Shown: positions 1 to 5,548 of the stretch, one piece after another
Numbering within the stretch: the first letter of the stretch is position 1
Layout of the letters: each line of letters opens with the position of its first letter
Origin: Deltaproteobacteria bacterium
GTDB taxonomy: Bacteria; Desulfobacterota; DSM-4660; Desulfatiglandales; B25-G16
Direction of reading: 5' to 3'
NCBI GenBank assembly: GCA_003646875.1
Contig: QMLT01000116.1
Coordinates: 1-6,096, forward strand
DNA length: 6,096 nucleotides
Notes under the pieces: generated by a model
Databases searched by the model: none
What the model was told of the DNA's origin: nothing
Seen by the model: only the letters and a program-made list of their open reading frames with translations
Made by a program: the position numbers and the translations under genes

Positions 1-629
1 ATACAAAGATTGGTCCGGTGAAAGAGTTATACAAAAGGGTAGATCATCTGATTTTAGGCGGAGTTATGTATAACACCTTTCTTTGTGCGAAATATGGCGT
101 AAAAATAGCTGGTATTCCAAAAGAAGATATTGATCTTGCTCAAGAGCTTGTCCAGTTAGATAAACAAGAAGGTAAAATAGTAGACCTCCCCCTGCTTGTG
201 GAATCTGAAAATCTTGGAGAAAAAATAGAAGGAAAAACAAAAATCATAGCTGTTAAAGATTTCAAGAAAGGCAAGAGATATAATTACATCCTTGATGCTG
301 ATCCAGACTCATTTCATAACAGCCCAGCCTTAGATGTAATTCAATCGGCCAAGACCATTCTTGTTAATGCAGTCATGGGCCTTATTCCTCACTTTCGGGA
401 GGGGTCGCGGGCCCTTTATGAGGCGGTAGATGGGAACAGCCAGGCCCTGAAACTATACGGAGGGGGCGATACCATCGAGGAATTAAAATATTCATGCCCT
501 GGTATATATATGAAAGGCTTGGACAATCCTAAATGTTATTATTTTACAGGTGGGGGAACAGTTCTTAAGGCGTTAGAGGAAGGAAGTCCCTTTAAAATCA
601 AGCCTGTAGAGCGACTCTTAAGAAAATAA
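1..629 (+). CDS. pgk: Phosphoglycerate kinase-like protein, C-terminal half (5' end outside window)
   Basis: Phosphoglycerate kinase transfers phosphate between 1,3-bisphosphoglycerate and ADP in glycolysis and carbon fixation. The frame is open from base 3. The residues before the GTG at 18 (T-K-I-G-P) match the family segment DKIG-x-I that opens the C-terminal nucleotide domain, so the GTG is an internal valine and the gene begins upstream. Counting that valine as residue 1, I see LILGG at 11-15 (family IIGGG), NAVMG at 117-121 (family NGPMG), GGGDT at 148-152 (family GGGDS) and FTGGGT at 176-181 (family STGGGA). The order and spacing fit PGK. Several nucleotide-site residues differ: NGPMG has become NAVMG, the usual Glu after it is replaced by Pro, and the family DIGPKT segment is not recognisable (DSFHNSPAL at 97-105). 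It may be a divergent PGK or a paralogue with another acyl-phosphate substrate. It lies five bases before the formyltransferase-like gene and probably shares its transcript. Confidence 0.8.
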   Translation, partial: TKIGPVKELYKRVDHLILGGVMYNTFLCAKYGVKIAGIPKEDIDLAQELVQLDKQEGKIVDLPLLVESENLGEKIEGKTKIIAVKDFKKGKRYNYILDADPDSFHNSPALDVIQSAKTILVNAVMGLIPHFREGSRALYEAVDGNSQALKLYGGGDTIEELKYSCPGIYMKGLDNPKCYYFTGGGTVLKALEEGSPFKIKPVERLLRK

Positions 630-634
630 CTATA

Positions 635-1438
635 ATGACACTTACACCAATCTTTGATCCTCAAGCAAAGGGCAGGGGCATGAGGATCGCTGCCTTTATG
701 TCAGGCTCTGGAACTAATGTAATCCGGCTGCTTGAAAGAGAAAAGGAACTGGAGAAGGAGGCTGGTGGATCCCCCTTTCACATTATCTTCATCTTTAGTG
801 ACCGTTCTGATGGTGGTTCAGCAGGGGAAAAAATTGCCCTTGATAAAGGAATCCCCTACTTTAGTTACGATATAAGAAAATTCTATTCCCTAAAAGGATT
901 AAAGAGGACTGCCTTAACCCCGGCAACTTTATCAGCCAGGAGGGAGTTTGACTCTGTGGCCTCTCGTTTGATCAAGGCCTTTGATATAGATATAATAGCC
1001 CTGGCAGGATATATGAGTTATCTCACATTACATAGATGTGTCAATGTACATCCAGCTGATCTTTCTATACTTACATCCGATGGAAAAAGGAAGTATGTGG
1101 GTGATTATGCAGTGGGAAATGCAATAGCCAATGGAGAAACCTCTCTACGTTCCTCAACCATCTGGATAGACGCAGGGGTAGATACTGGCCCCATCTTAAT
1201 GGTCTCAAATGCCCTTAAGGTAACATTACCTTCTCCCTTACCAGAGCTACTTAAAAACAGAAAAGCCTTTAAAAAAGTGGTGAGTGAACACCAGAAGCGT
1301 CTTAAAGAGATAGGTGACTGGACGATCTTTCCTCAAACAGTGGAGATGATAGCAAGGGGGCGCTTTTCTCTGGATGAAAATAATAATGTGTATGTAGATG
1401 GACAACCTGTTCCTGAAGGGTATCGGCTTGAGGAATAA
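635..1438 (+). CDS. PurN-like formyltransferase family protein
   Basis: This is a member of the glycinamide ribonucleotide (GAR) formyltransferase family, which moves a formyl group from 10-formyltetrahydrofolate to an amine. The 267-residue product aligns with E. coli PurN, as recalled, from start to end. It has MSGSGTN at 22-28, LAGYM at 123-127, the N-x-H-P motif at 137-140 (N137 and H139 match PurN N106 and H108) and IDAGVDTGP at 178-186 (D183 matches PurN D144). The tail IFPQ...GRFSLDENN...GQPVPEGY at 231-263 matches the PurN tail, so the catalytic triad is present and the stop is natural. The loop after the His is not PurN-like: SLLPKYPGLH is replaced by ADLSILTSDGKRKYVGDY, and extra residues sit at about 84-105. 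The amine substrate may therefore differ from GAR. The start at 635 is five bases after the upstream stop and has weak ribosome-site signal. An in-frame ATG at 680, behind GGCAGGGG, is an alternative and would remove 15 residues. Confidence 0.75.
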   Translation: MTLTPIFDPQAKGRGMRIAAFMSGSGTNVIRLLEREKELEKEAGGSPFHIIFIFSDRSDGGSAGEKIALDKGIPYFSYDIRKFYSLKGLKRTALTPATLSARREFDSVASRLIKAFDIDIIALAGYMSYLTLHRCVNVHPADLSILTSDGKRKYVGDYAVGNAIANGETSLRSSTIWIDAGVDTGPILMVSNALKVTLPSPLPELLKNRKAFKKVVSEHQKRLKEIGDWTIFPQTVEMIARGRFSLDENNNVYVDGQPVPEGYRLEE

Positions 1439-1599
1439 GCTTTACAAAAAATCCTGCCCGTTATGTGAGCCAGAAGGGCGTAAGAACAATCCAGGGAAGA
1501 ATACAAGCAATATATGACAAATACGGCCTTCCATTTTTCAAGCCTGCCAGGGAGTTTGAGAGATTAATTGCTTGTGGCGTAGACAGAGCGCTGATTTAA
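1432..1599 (+). pseudogene. Unidentified short open frame, possible gene remnant
   Basis: Between the formyltransferase-like gene and pcm, one plus-strand frame stays open from just after a TGA at 1429-1431 to a TAA at 1597-1599. It reads like real protein sequence, with mixed codons and a plausible amphipathic pattern, including GRIQAIYDKYGLPFFKP and REFERLIACGVDRALI. The frame has no ATG. The only standard start I see is GTG at 1465, which would give 44 residues and has no ribosome-binding site in front of it. It begins in a different frame over the last codons of the upstream gene. That gene already ends where PurN ends, so this is unlikely to be a frameshifted tail of the formyltransferase. 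I do not recognise the family. It could be the tail of a decayed gene, a small protein, or chance. I favour a remnant, with low certainty. Confidence 0.35.
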
Positions 1600-1627
1600 C
1601 AGGCACGTTATGGAAAGGCGAGAGAAT

Positions 1628-1634
1628 AGAGGAG
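1628..1634 (+). promoter_or_regulatory. Ribosome-binding site for pcm
   Basis: AGAGGAG lies 12 bases before the ATG at 1647, at the long end of normal spacing. It favours that start over the in-frame ATG at 1680, which would cut off conserved N-terminal residues of the family (RERMVKNQL). Confidence 0.5.
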
Positions 1635-1646
1635 TAATAACGCTAT

Positions 1647-2294
1647 ATGTCTCATGATTTTAATCTTTCAAGAGAAAGGATGGTAAAAAATCAGCTCGTC
1701 TCCCGTGGAATTAAAGATGAAAGAGTTCTTCGGGTTATGGGCAAAATCCCCCGGCACCTTTTTATTGAAGATGCCCTGTATGGAGAAGCATATAATGACC
1801 ACCCAGTTCCTATAGGTGAGAAACAGACTATATCACAGCCGTATATTGTAGCACTCATGACAGAGGCATTGGAGTTGAAGGGAGACGAAAACACCTTAGA
1901 GATAGGAACAGGTTCCGGCTATCAGACAGCAATTTTAGCTGAATTGTCGAGCAGGGTTTACACTATTGAGAGAATCAAATCATTATTGGAAAATGCGAGA
2001 AAACTGCTGTCCCAGTTGGGATATGATAATATCCTTTTTAAGGCCTTTGATGGGACCCTGGGCTGGAAGGAATATGCCCCTTTTGATGCTATCATGGTAA
2101 CTGCTGGCGCCCCACATTTAACAAAGCCCCTTATAGATCAGCTGGCCGATAATGGGCGAATGATTATCCCTGTTGGTGACAGATACAGCCAGGAACTGAT
2201 TAAGGTTATCAGAAAGGGGAAAGATTTAGAACAAAAAAGTTTAGGGGGATGCCGTTTTGTTAATCTCATTGGTGTCCACGGCTGGCCGGATTAA
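1647..2294 (+). CDS. pcm: Protein-L-isoaspartate O-methyltransferase
   Basis: This cytoplasmic enzyme uses S-adenosylmethionine to methylate L-isoaspartyl residues that form when proteins age, starting their repair. The 215 residues are the usual length. The family landmarks appear in order: RERMVKNQL at 9-17; a hydrophobic IPRHLFI at 34-40; the signature TISQPYIVA at 61-69, which contains the active-site Ser63; the SAM-binding glycine-rich loop LEIGTGSGYQTA at 84-95; the acidic residue E108 after VYTI for the SAM ribose; the DGTLGW segment at 135-140; TAGAP at 152-156; and the C-terminal RFVNLIG at 203-209. No key residue is missing. It stands in its own gap of about 200 bp after the formyltransferase-like gene. 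The frequent partner surE is not seen in this window. No promoter is obvious, so it may be read through from upstream. Confidence 0.95.
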   Translation: MSHDFNLSRERMVKNQLVSRGIKDERVLRVMGKIPRHLFIEDALYGEAYNDHPVPIGEKQTISQPYIVALMTEALELKGDENTLEIGTGSGYQTAILAELSSRVYTIERIKSLLENARKLLSQLGYDNILFKAFDGTLGWKEYAPFDAIMVTAGAPHLTKPLIDQLADNGRMIIPVGDRYSQELIKVIRKGKDLEQKSLGGCRFVNLIGVHGWPD

Positions 2295-2301
2295 GGAAAG
2301 C

Positions 2302-2374
2302 GCCTAAAGTGCCTAAAGTTATGAGTGCCTAAAGTTTGTTGTTCGTTGCTCCGCCGCCGGATGAACGGTGAACG
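2302..2374. repeat. Short direct repeats in pcm-thrC spacer
   Basis: The 97-bp spacer holds three exact copies of the 9-mer GCCTAAAGT, at 2302-2310, 2311-2319 and 2327-2335. The first two are in tandem. Further on, TGAACG occurs twice seven bases apart (2362-2367 and 2369-2374). The stretch looks non-coding and resembles degenerate simple repeats rather than an operator. I see no transposase or terminal inverted repeats around it. Confidence 0.7.
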
Positions 2375-2380
2375 TCTTAT

Positions 2381-2385
2381 AGGGA
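2381..2385 (+). promoter_or_regulatory. Ribosome-binding site for thrC
   Basis: AGGGA lies six bases before the ATG at 2392 and supports that start. No convincing promoter was seen in the spacer before it. Confidence 0.55.
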
Positions 2386-2391
2386 ATTTGA

Positions 2392-3894
2392 ATGAAATTA
2401 AAAGAATTTCCAGAGGATATCAGAAAATATCTTATACCTGAACCATCAGGCAGGATGTTTTACAGGTGTATTGAATGCAAGCGTGAATTTGATATTGATC
2501 AACTTCTTTATGTCTGCCCTTCTTGCGGCGGGTTATTGATGCTTCATCAAGAGGAGGAAGCAAAAATACAAGGGAGAAATGGTGATTTATGGAGACGAAT
2601 CTTTGACTACAGGAGGATGCTTAATTTCAACCCCCTTAAGGGCATTTTCTGCTATTATGAGTTCATTGCCCCCATTATCCCATTGGAATTCATACTATAT
2701 CTCGGAGAAGCGCATACCCCAATGGTTATGGCCAACCAAAATCTCGAATCCGCTATAGGTGAACCATTCTATTTTAAAAATGAAGGACTGAATCCGAGCC
2801 TATCGTTTAAAGACAGGGGAATGGCCTGTGCCCTAAGTTTTTTAAATTACTTTGCAAAAAAGAACAATATAAAAGATTTATTGACTATTTGCGCCTCTAC
2901 TGGTGATACCTCCGCCTCAGGCGCCCTCTATTCAGCATATCTCACTGATTTTATAAGGTCGGTAGTGCTTCTGCCAAAAGGAAAGGTCACCATGCAACAG
3001 CTCTTACAGCCTCTTGGAAATGGGTCAACGGTGTTAGAGATGCCTGGCGTTTTTGATGACTGCATGAAGGTAGTGGAGGAGTTAAGTGAGAATTATAATG
3101 TTGCCCTTTTAAATTCCAAAAACAGCTGGAGAATCCTGGGACAGGAATCATTCGCCTTTGAAATAGCCCAGGACTTTGACTACCTGGTGGCAGATAAGGT
3201 TGTAGTTGTTCCTATTGGCAATGCAGGCAATATCACTGCAATCATGAGCGGATTCTTAAAATTTCTAAAGGCCAATATCATTACTGAATTACCAAAAATC
3301 ATTGGTGTCCAGTCAGATCACGCTGACCCTGTGTACCGCTATTACTTAGAAGATGACCCCTCTAAACAGCGATTTGAACCAGTTACTGTAAGGGCGAGCG
3401 TGGCACAGGCAGCTATGATCGGAAACCCTGTTTCTATGCCGCGTGTAATTGATTTAGTTCGTGAGTATAATCAGGCAGCCGGTCAAAAAAAGATATTCGT
3501 CATCCAGGTAACCGAACAGGAAATAATGGATGCTATGGTAATAGCAAACAGAAATGGTCATATTGCCTGTACCCAGGGAGGCGAGTCTATGGCTGGTTTT
3601 ATGAAGGCCATACGTGGAGGCATTGTTTCCAAAGGAGAGATAGGTATACTTACTGCCACGGCCCATGTCCTTAAATTCTCTTCCTTTCAGGAAATGTATC
3701 TTTCTGATAGATTTCCACCTGAATTTGAGGTCAAGCCCAAAAAAGAATTTAAAAATATCCCTGTCTTAGTCCAGCCAGATGATCTCGGAGGTCTACCACA
3801 GGCTGGGGAGTCTATCCAGAGGGAAGCGCTTGATCTATTTAATAAAGCAACTGCGGCAAAAATTGCAAAGATACTGCATTTAAAGAAAAGATAA
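2392..3894 (+). CDS. thrC: Threonine synthase (PLP-dependent, zinc-ribbon type)
   Basis: Threonine synthase converts O-phospho-L-homoserine to L-threonine, the last step of threonine synthesis, using pyridoxal phosphate. The 500-residue product starts with a zinc-ribbon-like motif, CIEC at 26-29 and CPSC at 42-45. It then has a roughly 60-residue stretch before the catalytic fold. The Schiff-base lysine is K140 in SFKDRG (138-143). ASTGDTSAS at 168-176 is the substrate and phosphate loop. GNAGN at 277-281 matches the loop that holds the cofactor phosphate. CTQGGES at 393-399 and LTATAH at 420-425 fill the usual C-terminal positions of this fold. Related fold-type II enzymes such as cysteate synthase or threonine dehydratase are possible but fit less well with the zinc ribbon and the GDTSAS loop. 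The gene stands alone between two repeat-bearing spacers. No homoserine kinase or dehydrogenase gene is nearby. Confidence 0.9.
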   Translation: MKLKEFPEDIRKYLIPEPSGRMFYRCIECKREFDIDQLLYVCPSCGGLLMLHQEEEAKIQGRNGDLWRRIFDYRRMLNFNPLKGIFCYYEFIAPIIPLEFILYLGEAHTPMVMANQNLESAIGEPFYFKNEGLNPSLSFKDRGMACALSFLNYFAKKNNIKDLLTICASTGDTSASGALYSAYLTDFIRSVVLLPKGKVTMQQLLQPLGNGSTVLEMPGVFDDCMKVVEELSENYNVALLNSKNSWRILGQESFAFEIAQDFDYLVADKVVVVPIGNAGNITAIMSGFLKFLKANIITELPKIIGVQSDHADPVYRYYLEDDPSKQRFEPVTVRASVAQAAMIGNPVSMPRVIDLVREYNQAAGQKKIFVIQVTEQEIMDAMVIANRNGHIACTQGGESMAGFMKAIRGGIVSKGEIGILTATAHVLKFSSFQEMYLSDRFPPEFEVKPKKEFKNIPVLVQPDDLGGLPQAGESIQREALDLFNKATAAKIAKILHLKKR

Positions 3895-3897
3895 TAG

Positions 3898-4043
3898 TTC
3901 AGCCACCAAGCACCAAGACTGTAGAATTGTTTTTTAGTATAGCGTTTTCAATCCCGGTAACTCGGGATTGAAATTAGTGAGAAAACTCCATTATTCCATG
4001 TATATTGATTTTGTCTTTGGGTCTTTGTACCTTTGTGGCTGAA
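3898..4043. repeat. Spacer bounded by imperfect inverted repeat
   Basis: The left arm (3898-3919) begins four bases after the thrC stop and contains TTCAGCCAC plus two tandem CACCAAG units at 3904-3910 and 3911-3917. The right arm (4013-4043) contains octamer-spaced GTCTTTGG, GTCTTTGT and ACCTTTGT units, then GTGGCTGAA at 4035-4043. That last 9-mer is the exact reverse complement of TTCAGCCAC at 3898-3906. The full arms match imperfectly over about 22 bases. The whole gap of 164 bp has no open frame of note. It could be a small non-autonomous repeat element or a structured untranslated region. I recall similar CCACAAAG/CTTTGTGG-rich spacers from environmental bacterial genomes, from memory only. 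Confidence 0.6.
3946..3973. repeat. Strong 11-bp hairpin inside the repeat-bounded spacer
   Basis: TTTCAATCCCG at 3946-3956 is the exact reverse complement of CGGGATTGAAA at 3963-3973, with a six-base loop (GTAACT). The RNA would form a stable stem on either strand. No run of T follows it on the plus strand and none suitable on the minus strand, so it is not a standard intrinsic terminator. It could still slow or protect the 3' end of the thrC message. Confidence 0.75.
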
Positions 4044-4058
4044 TAGTTACATGTAAAA

Positions 4059-5135
4059 ATGAAAATAATTTCACGGTATCTTTATAAAGAGTTCTTTACC
4101 TTCTTTGTTATCTCCTTGATTACCTTTTTACTCATTTACCTTGTAATAGCATTCTTTGGAAAAATAGACAACTTCATGGAGGCTCATGTCCCCCTAAAGG
4201 TAGCCTTTTCATTTTTTATCTATAAGATACCTTTTGTTGCACAACAGATGATACCGGTATCAGTCCTCATCTCTGTTATGCTCACGTTGGGCATAATGAA
4301 TAAACACAATGAGATACTGGCGATAAAAAGCTGTGGGATAAGCCTGTTTCGTCTTTTTTATCCTTTAATAGTAATCGCTATTTTTATTGGAGTTGCCTCC
4401 TTTTTTCTCTCTGAATCTATTGTTCCTATTACGAGCTCGGTGGCTAATAATATATGGAAAACACAGGTTGAAAAAAAGAATCCACAAGGAGCCTACAAGT
4501 TGTCCCAACTCTGGTATAGGGGCAAGGGCTCTATTTACCAGATTCGGTCATACGACAGCAGGAATAATCTAATGGAGGGCCTTTCAATATTTTTCTTTGA
4601 TAATAACTTCATGTTACGCAAAAGAGTCGATGCAAGGAAGGCACAATGGCTTAATGGTATATGGTATCTTTATGATGGGCTTATTCAAAAAATTGAACCT
4701 GATGGGTCAAGAAAAACAGTGAGGTTTCGCAATCATACACTACATCTTCCTGAAACCCCTCAAGTTTTTGAGAGGTCTATGAAGGCACCAGAAGAGATGA
4801 GTTTTTGGGAACTAAGAAATTATACGAGAAAAATAAGGGAGGAGGGTTATGATTCAACCAGGTCCCAGGTAGAATTCCACAGTAAAATAGCCTTCCCCTT
4901 CATATCACTGGTACTCACATTGGTGGGAATTCCGCTGGGATTGAGAAAGAAAAAAGGAGGGATTCCGTTTGGCATTACTATTGGCATAGGCATTAGTTTT
5001 CTTTATCTGCTGACATTTGGCCTATCCAGATCTCTGGCCCTATCAGGTTCCTTGCCCCCAGTTTTAGGAGCATGGCTTGCAAACCTTCTTTTTTTACTCT
5101 TCGGGATTTATCTTATACTGGCAGAAGAAAGTTAA
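4059..5135 (+). CDS. lptG: LptF/LptG family lipopolysaccharide export permease
   Basis: LptF and LptG form the inner-membrane core of the LptB2FG ABC transporter, which extracts lipopolysaccharide and passes it to the periplasmic bridge. The 358 residues are the family's normal length. The layout is typical: a membrane helix at about 13-33, two more at about 62-80 and 98-118, a periplasmic beta-rich region at about 130-270, and three C-terminal helices at about 278-295, 303-323 and 334-354. The N-terminal RYLYKEF and the C-terminal block AFPFISLVLTLVGIPLGLR (278-296) are strong family signatures. I lean to LptG over LptF because of the N-terminus, but the two are hard to separate by eye. The other subunit and LptB are not in this window; the next gene is convergent. 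The start has no visible Shine-Dalgarno sequence and lies 15 bases after an inverted-repeat arm. Confidence 0.85.
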   Translation: MKIISRYLYKEFFTFFVISLITFLLIYLVIAFFGKIDNFMEAHVPLKVAFSFFIYKIPFVAQQMIPVSVLISVMLTLGIMNKHNEILAIKSCGISLFRLFYPLIVIAIFIGVASFFLSESIVPITSSVANNIWKTQVEKKNPQGAYKLSQLWYRGKGSIYQIRSYDSRNNLMEGLSIFFFDNNFMLRKRVDARKAQWLNGIWYLYDGLIQKIEPDGSRKTVRFRNHTLHLPETPQVFERSMKAPEEMSFWELRNYTRKIREEGYDSTRSQVEFHSKIAFPFISLVLTLVGIPLGLRKKKGGIPFGITIGIGISFLYLLTFGLSRSLALSGSLPPVLGAWLANLLFLLFGIYLILAEES

Positions 5136-5144
5136 GGAGGAATA

Positions 5145-5513
5145 TTAAGACGTAGGTATATTTGCCTCTAAAGCCATTGCTATTCTTTTCTTAAGTTCAG
5201 TTAAATCAAATGATTTAATTACATAGAAATCCGCAGCAATAGATTTAATATCTTCTTTAAAGGTATCGTAGGCAGTGCAGAGTATGACCGGTAAGTTATA
5301 AAATTTATTCCTGATATCCTGTAAAAGATCGAGACCATTATAGTCAATCATCTTTATATCAAGTATAATTAAATCAGGTCTTTCTTTTTCTATTCTCTCT
5401 GTCAATTTATATCCATCTGCGGCTGTGATAACCTCATAGCCGGCCTCGGTTAACTCCTCAGAGTAAAGCAATCTGATATGTTCTTCATCATCAACAACTA
5501 ATATCTTGGCCAT
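5145..5513 (-). CDS. Single-domain response regulator (receiver only)
   Basis: This is a CheY-like receiver of 122 residues with no output domain, so it presumably acts through a protein partner or in a phosphorelay. The acidic pocket is D8, D9 and E10 in VVDDEE. The phosphorylation site is D52 (LIILDIKM), the switch Thr is T80 (ILCTA), an aromatic switch residue is near F96-Y97, and the conserved lysine is K100. The lysine is followed by Ser instead of the usual Pro. The start at 5513 is well supported by GGGAG (minus strand, 5521-5525), seven bases upstream. It follows the partial glycosyltransferase-like gene by 35 bp on the same strand and probably shares its transcript. No histidine kinase is visible. 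Its stop lies nine bases from the stop of the convergent permease gene. What it controls cannot be told from the sequence. Confidence 0.9.
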   Translation of the reverse strand: MAKILVVDDEEHIRLLYSEELTEAGYEVITAADGYKLTERIEKERPDLIILDIKMIDYNGLDLLQDIRNKFYNLPVILCTAYDTFKEDIKSIAADFYVIKSFDLTELKKRIAMALEANIPTS

Positions 5514-5548
5514 CGGTAATCTCCCATCATATTAAAATTGACCAAAAA

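Noticed and set aside
1400..1599. Frameshifted tail of the formyltransferase-like gene
   Set aside because: The product already ends where E. coli PurN ends (GQPVPEGY then a short tail), so no missing C-terminal part needs explaining.
1691..1894. Minus-strand open frame of 67 codons inside pcm
   Set aside because: It lies wholly within a well-supported gene and has no recognisable protein features.
2302..2335. CRISPR array
   Set aside because: The repeats are only nine bases long and are in tandem or six to eight bases apart, with no spacers of constant length and no cas genes.
3454..3666. Minus-strand open frame of 70 codons inside thrC
   Set aside because: It overlaps conserved threonine synthase sequence on the other strand and shows no family motif.
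3946..3973. Intrinsic terminator after thrC
   Set aside because: The stem is strong, but no T run follows it on either strand, so it is reported only as a hairpin.
4001..4006. TATATT as a -10 box for the permease gene
   Set aside because: No acceptable -35 sequence lies 16-18 bases upstream; the nearest TTGAAA is 27 bases away and is part of the hairpin.
4387..4572. Plus-strand open frame of 61 codons inside the permease gene
   Set aside because: It is an out-of-frame shadow across the third membrane segment and the start of the periplasmic region, with no ribosome site.
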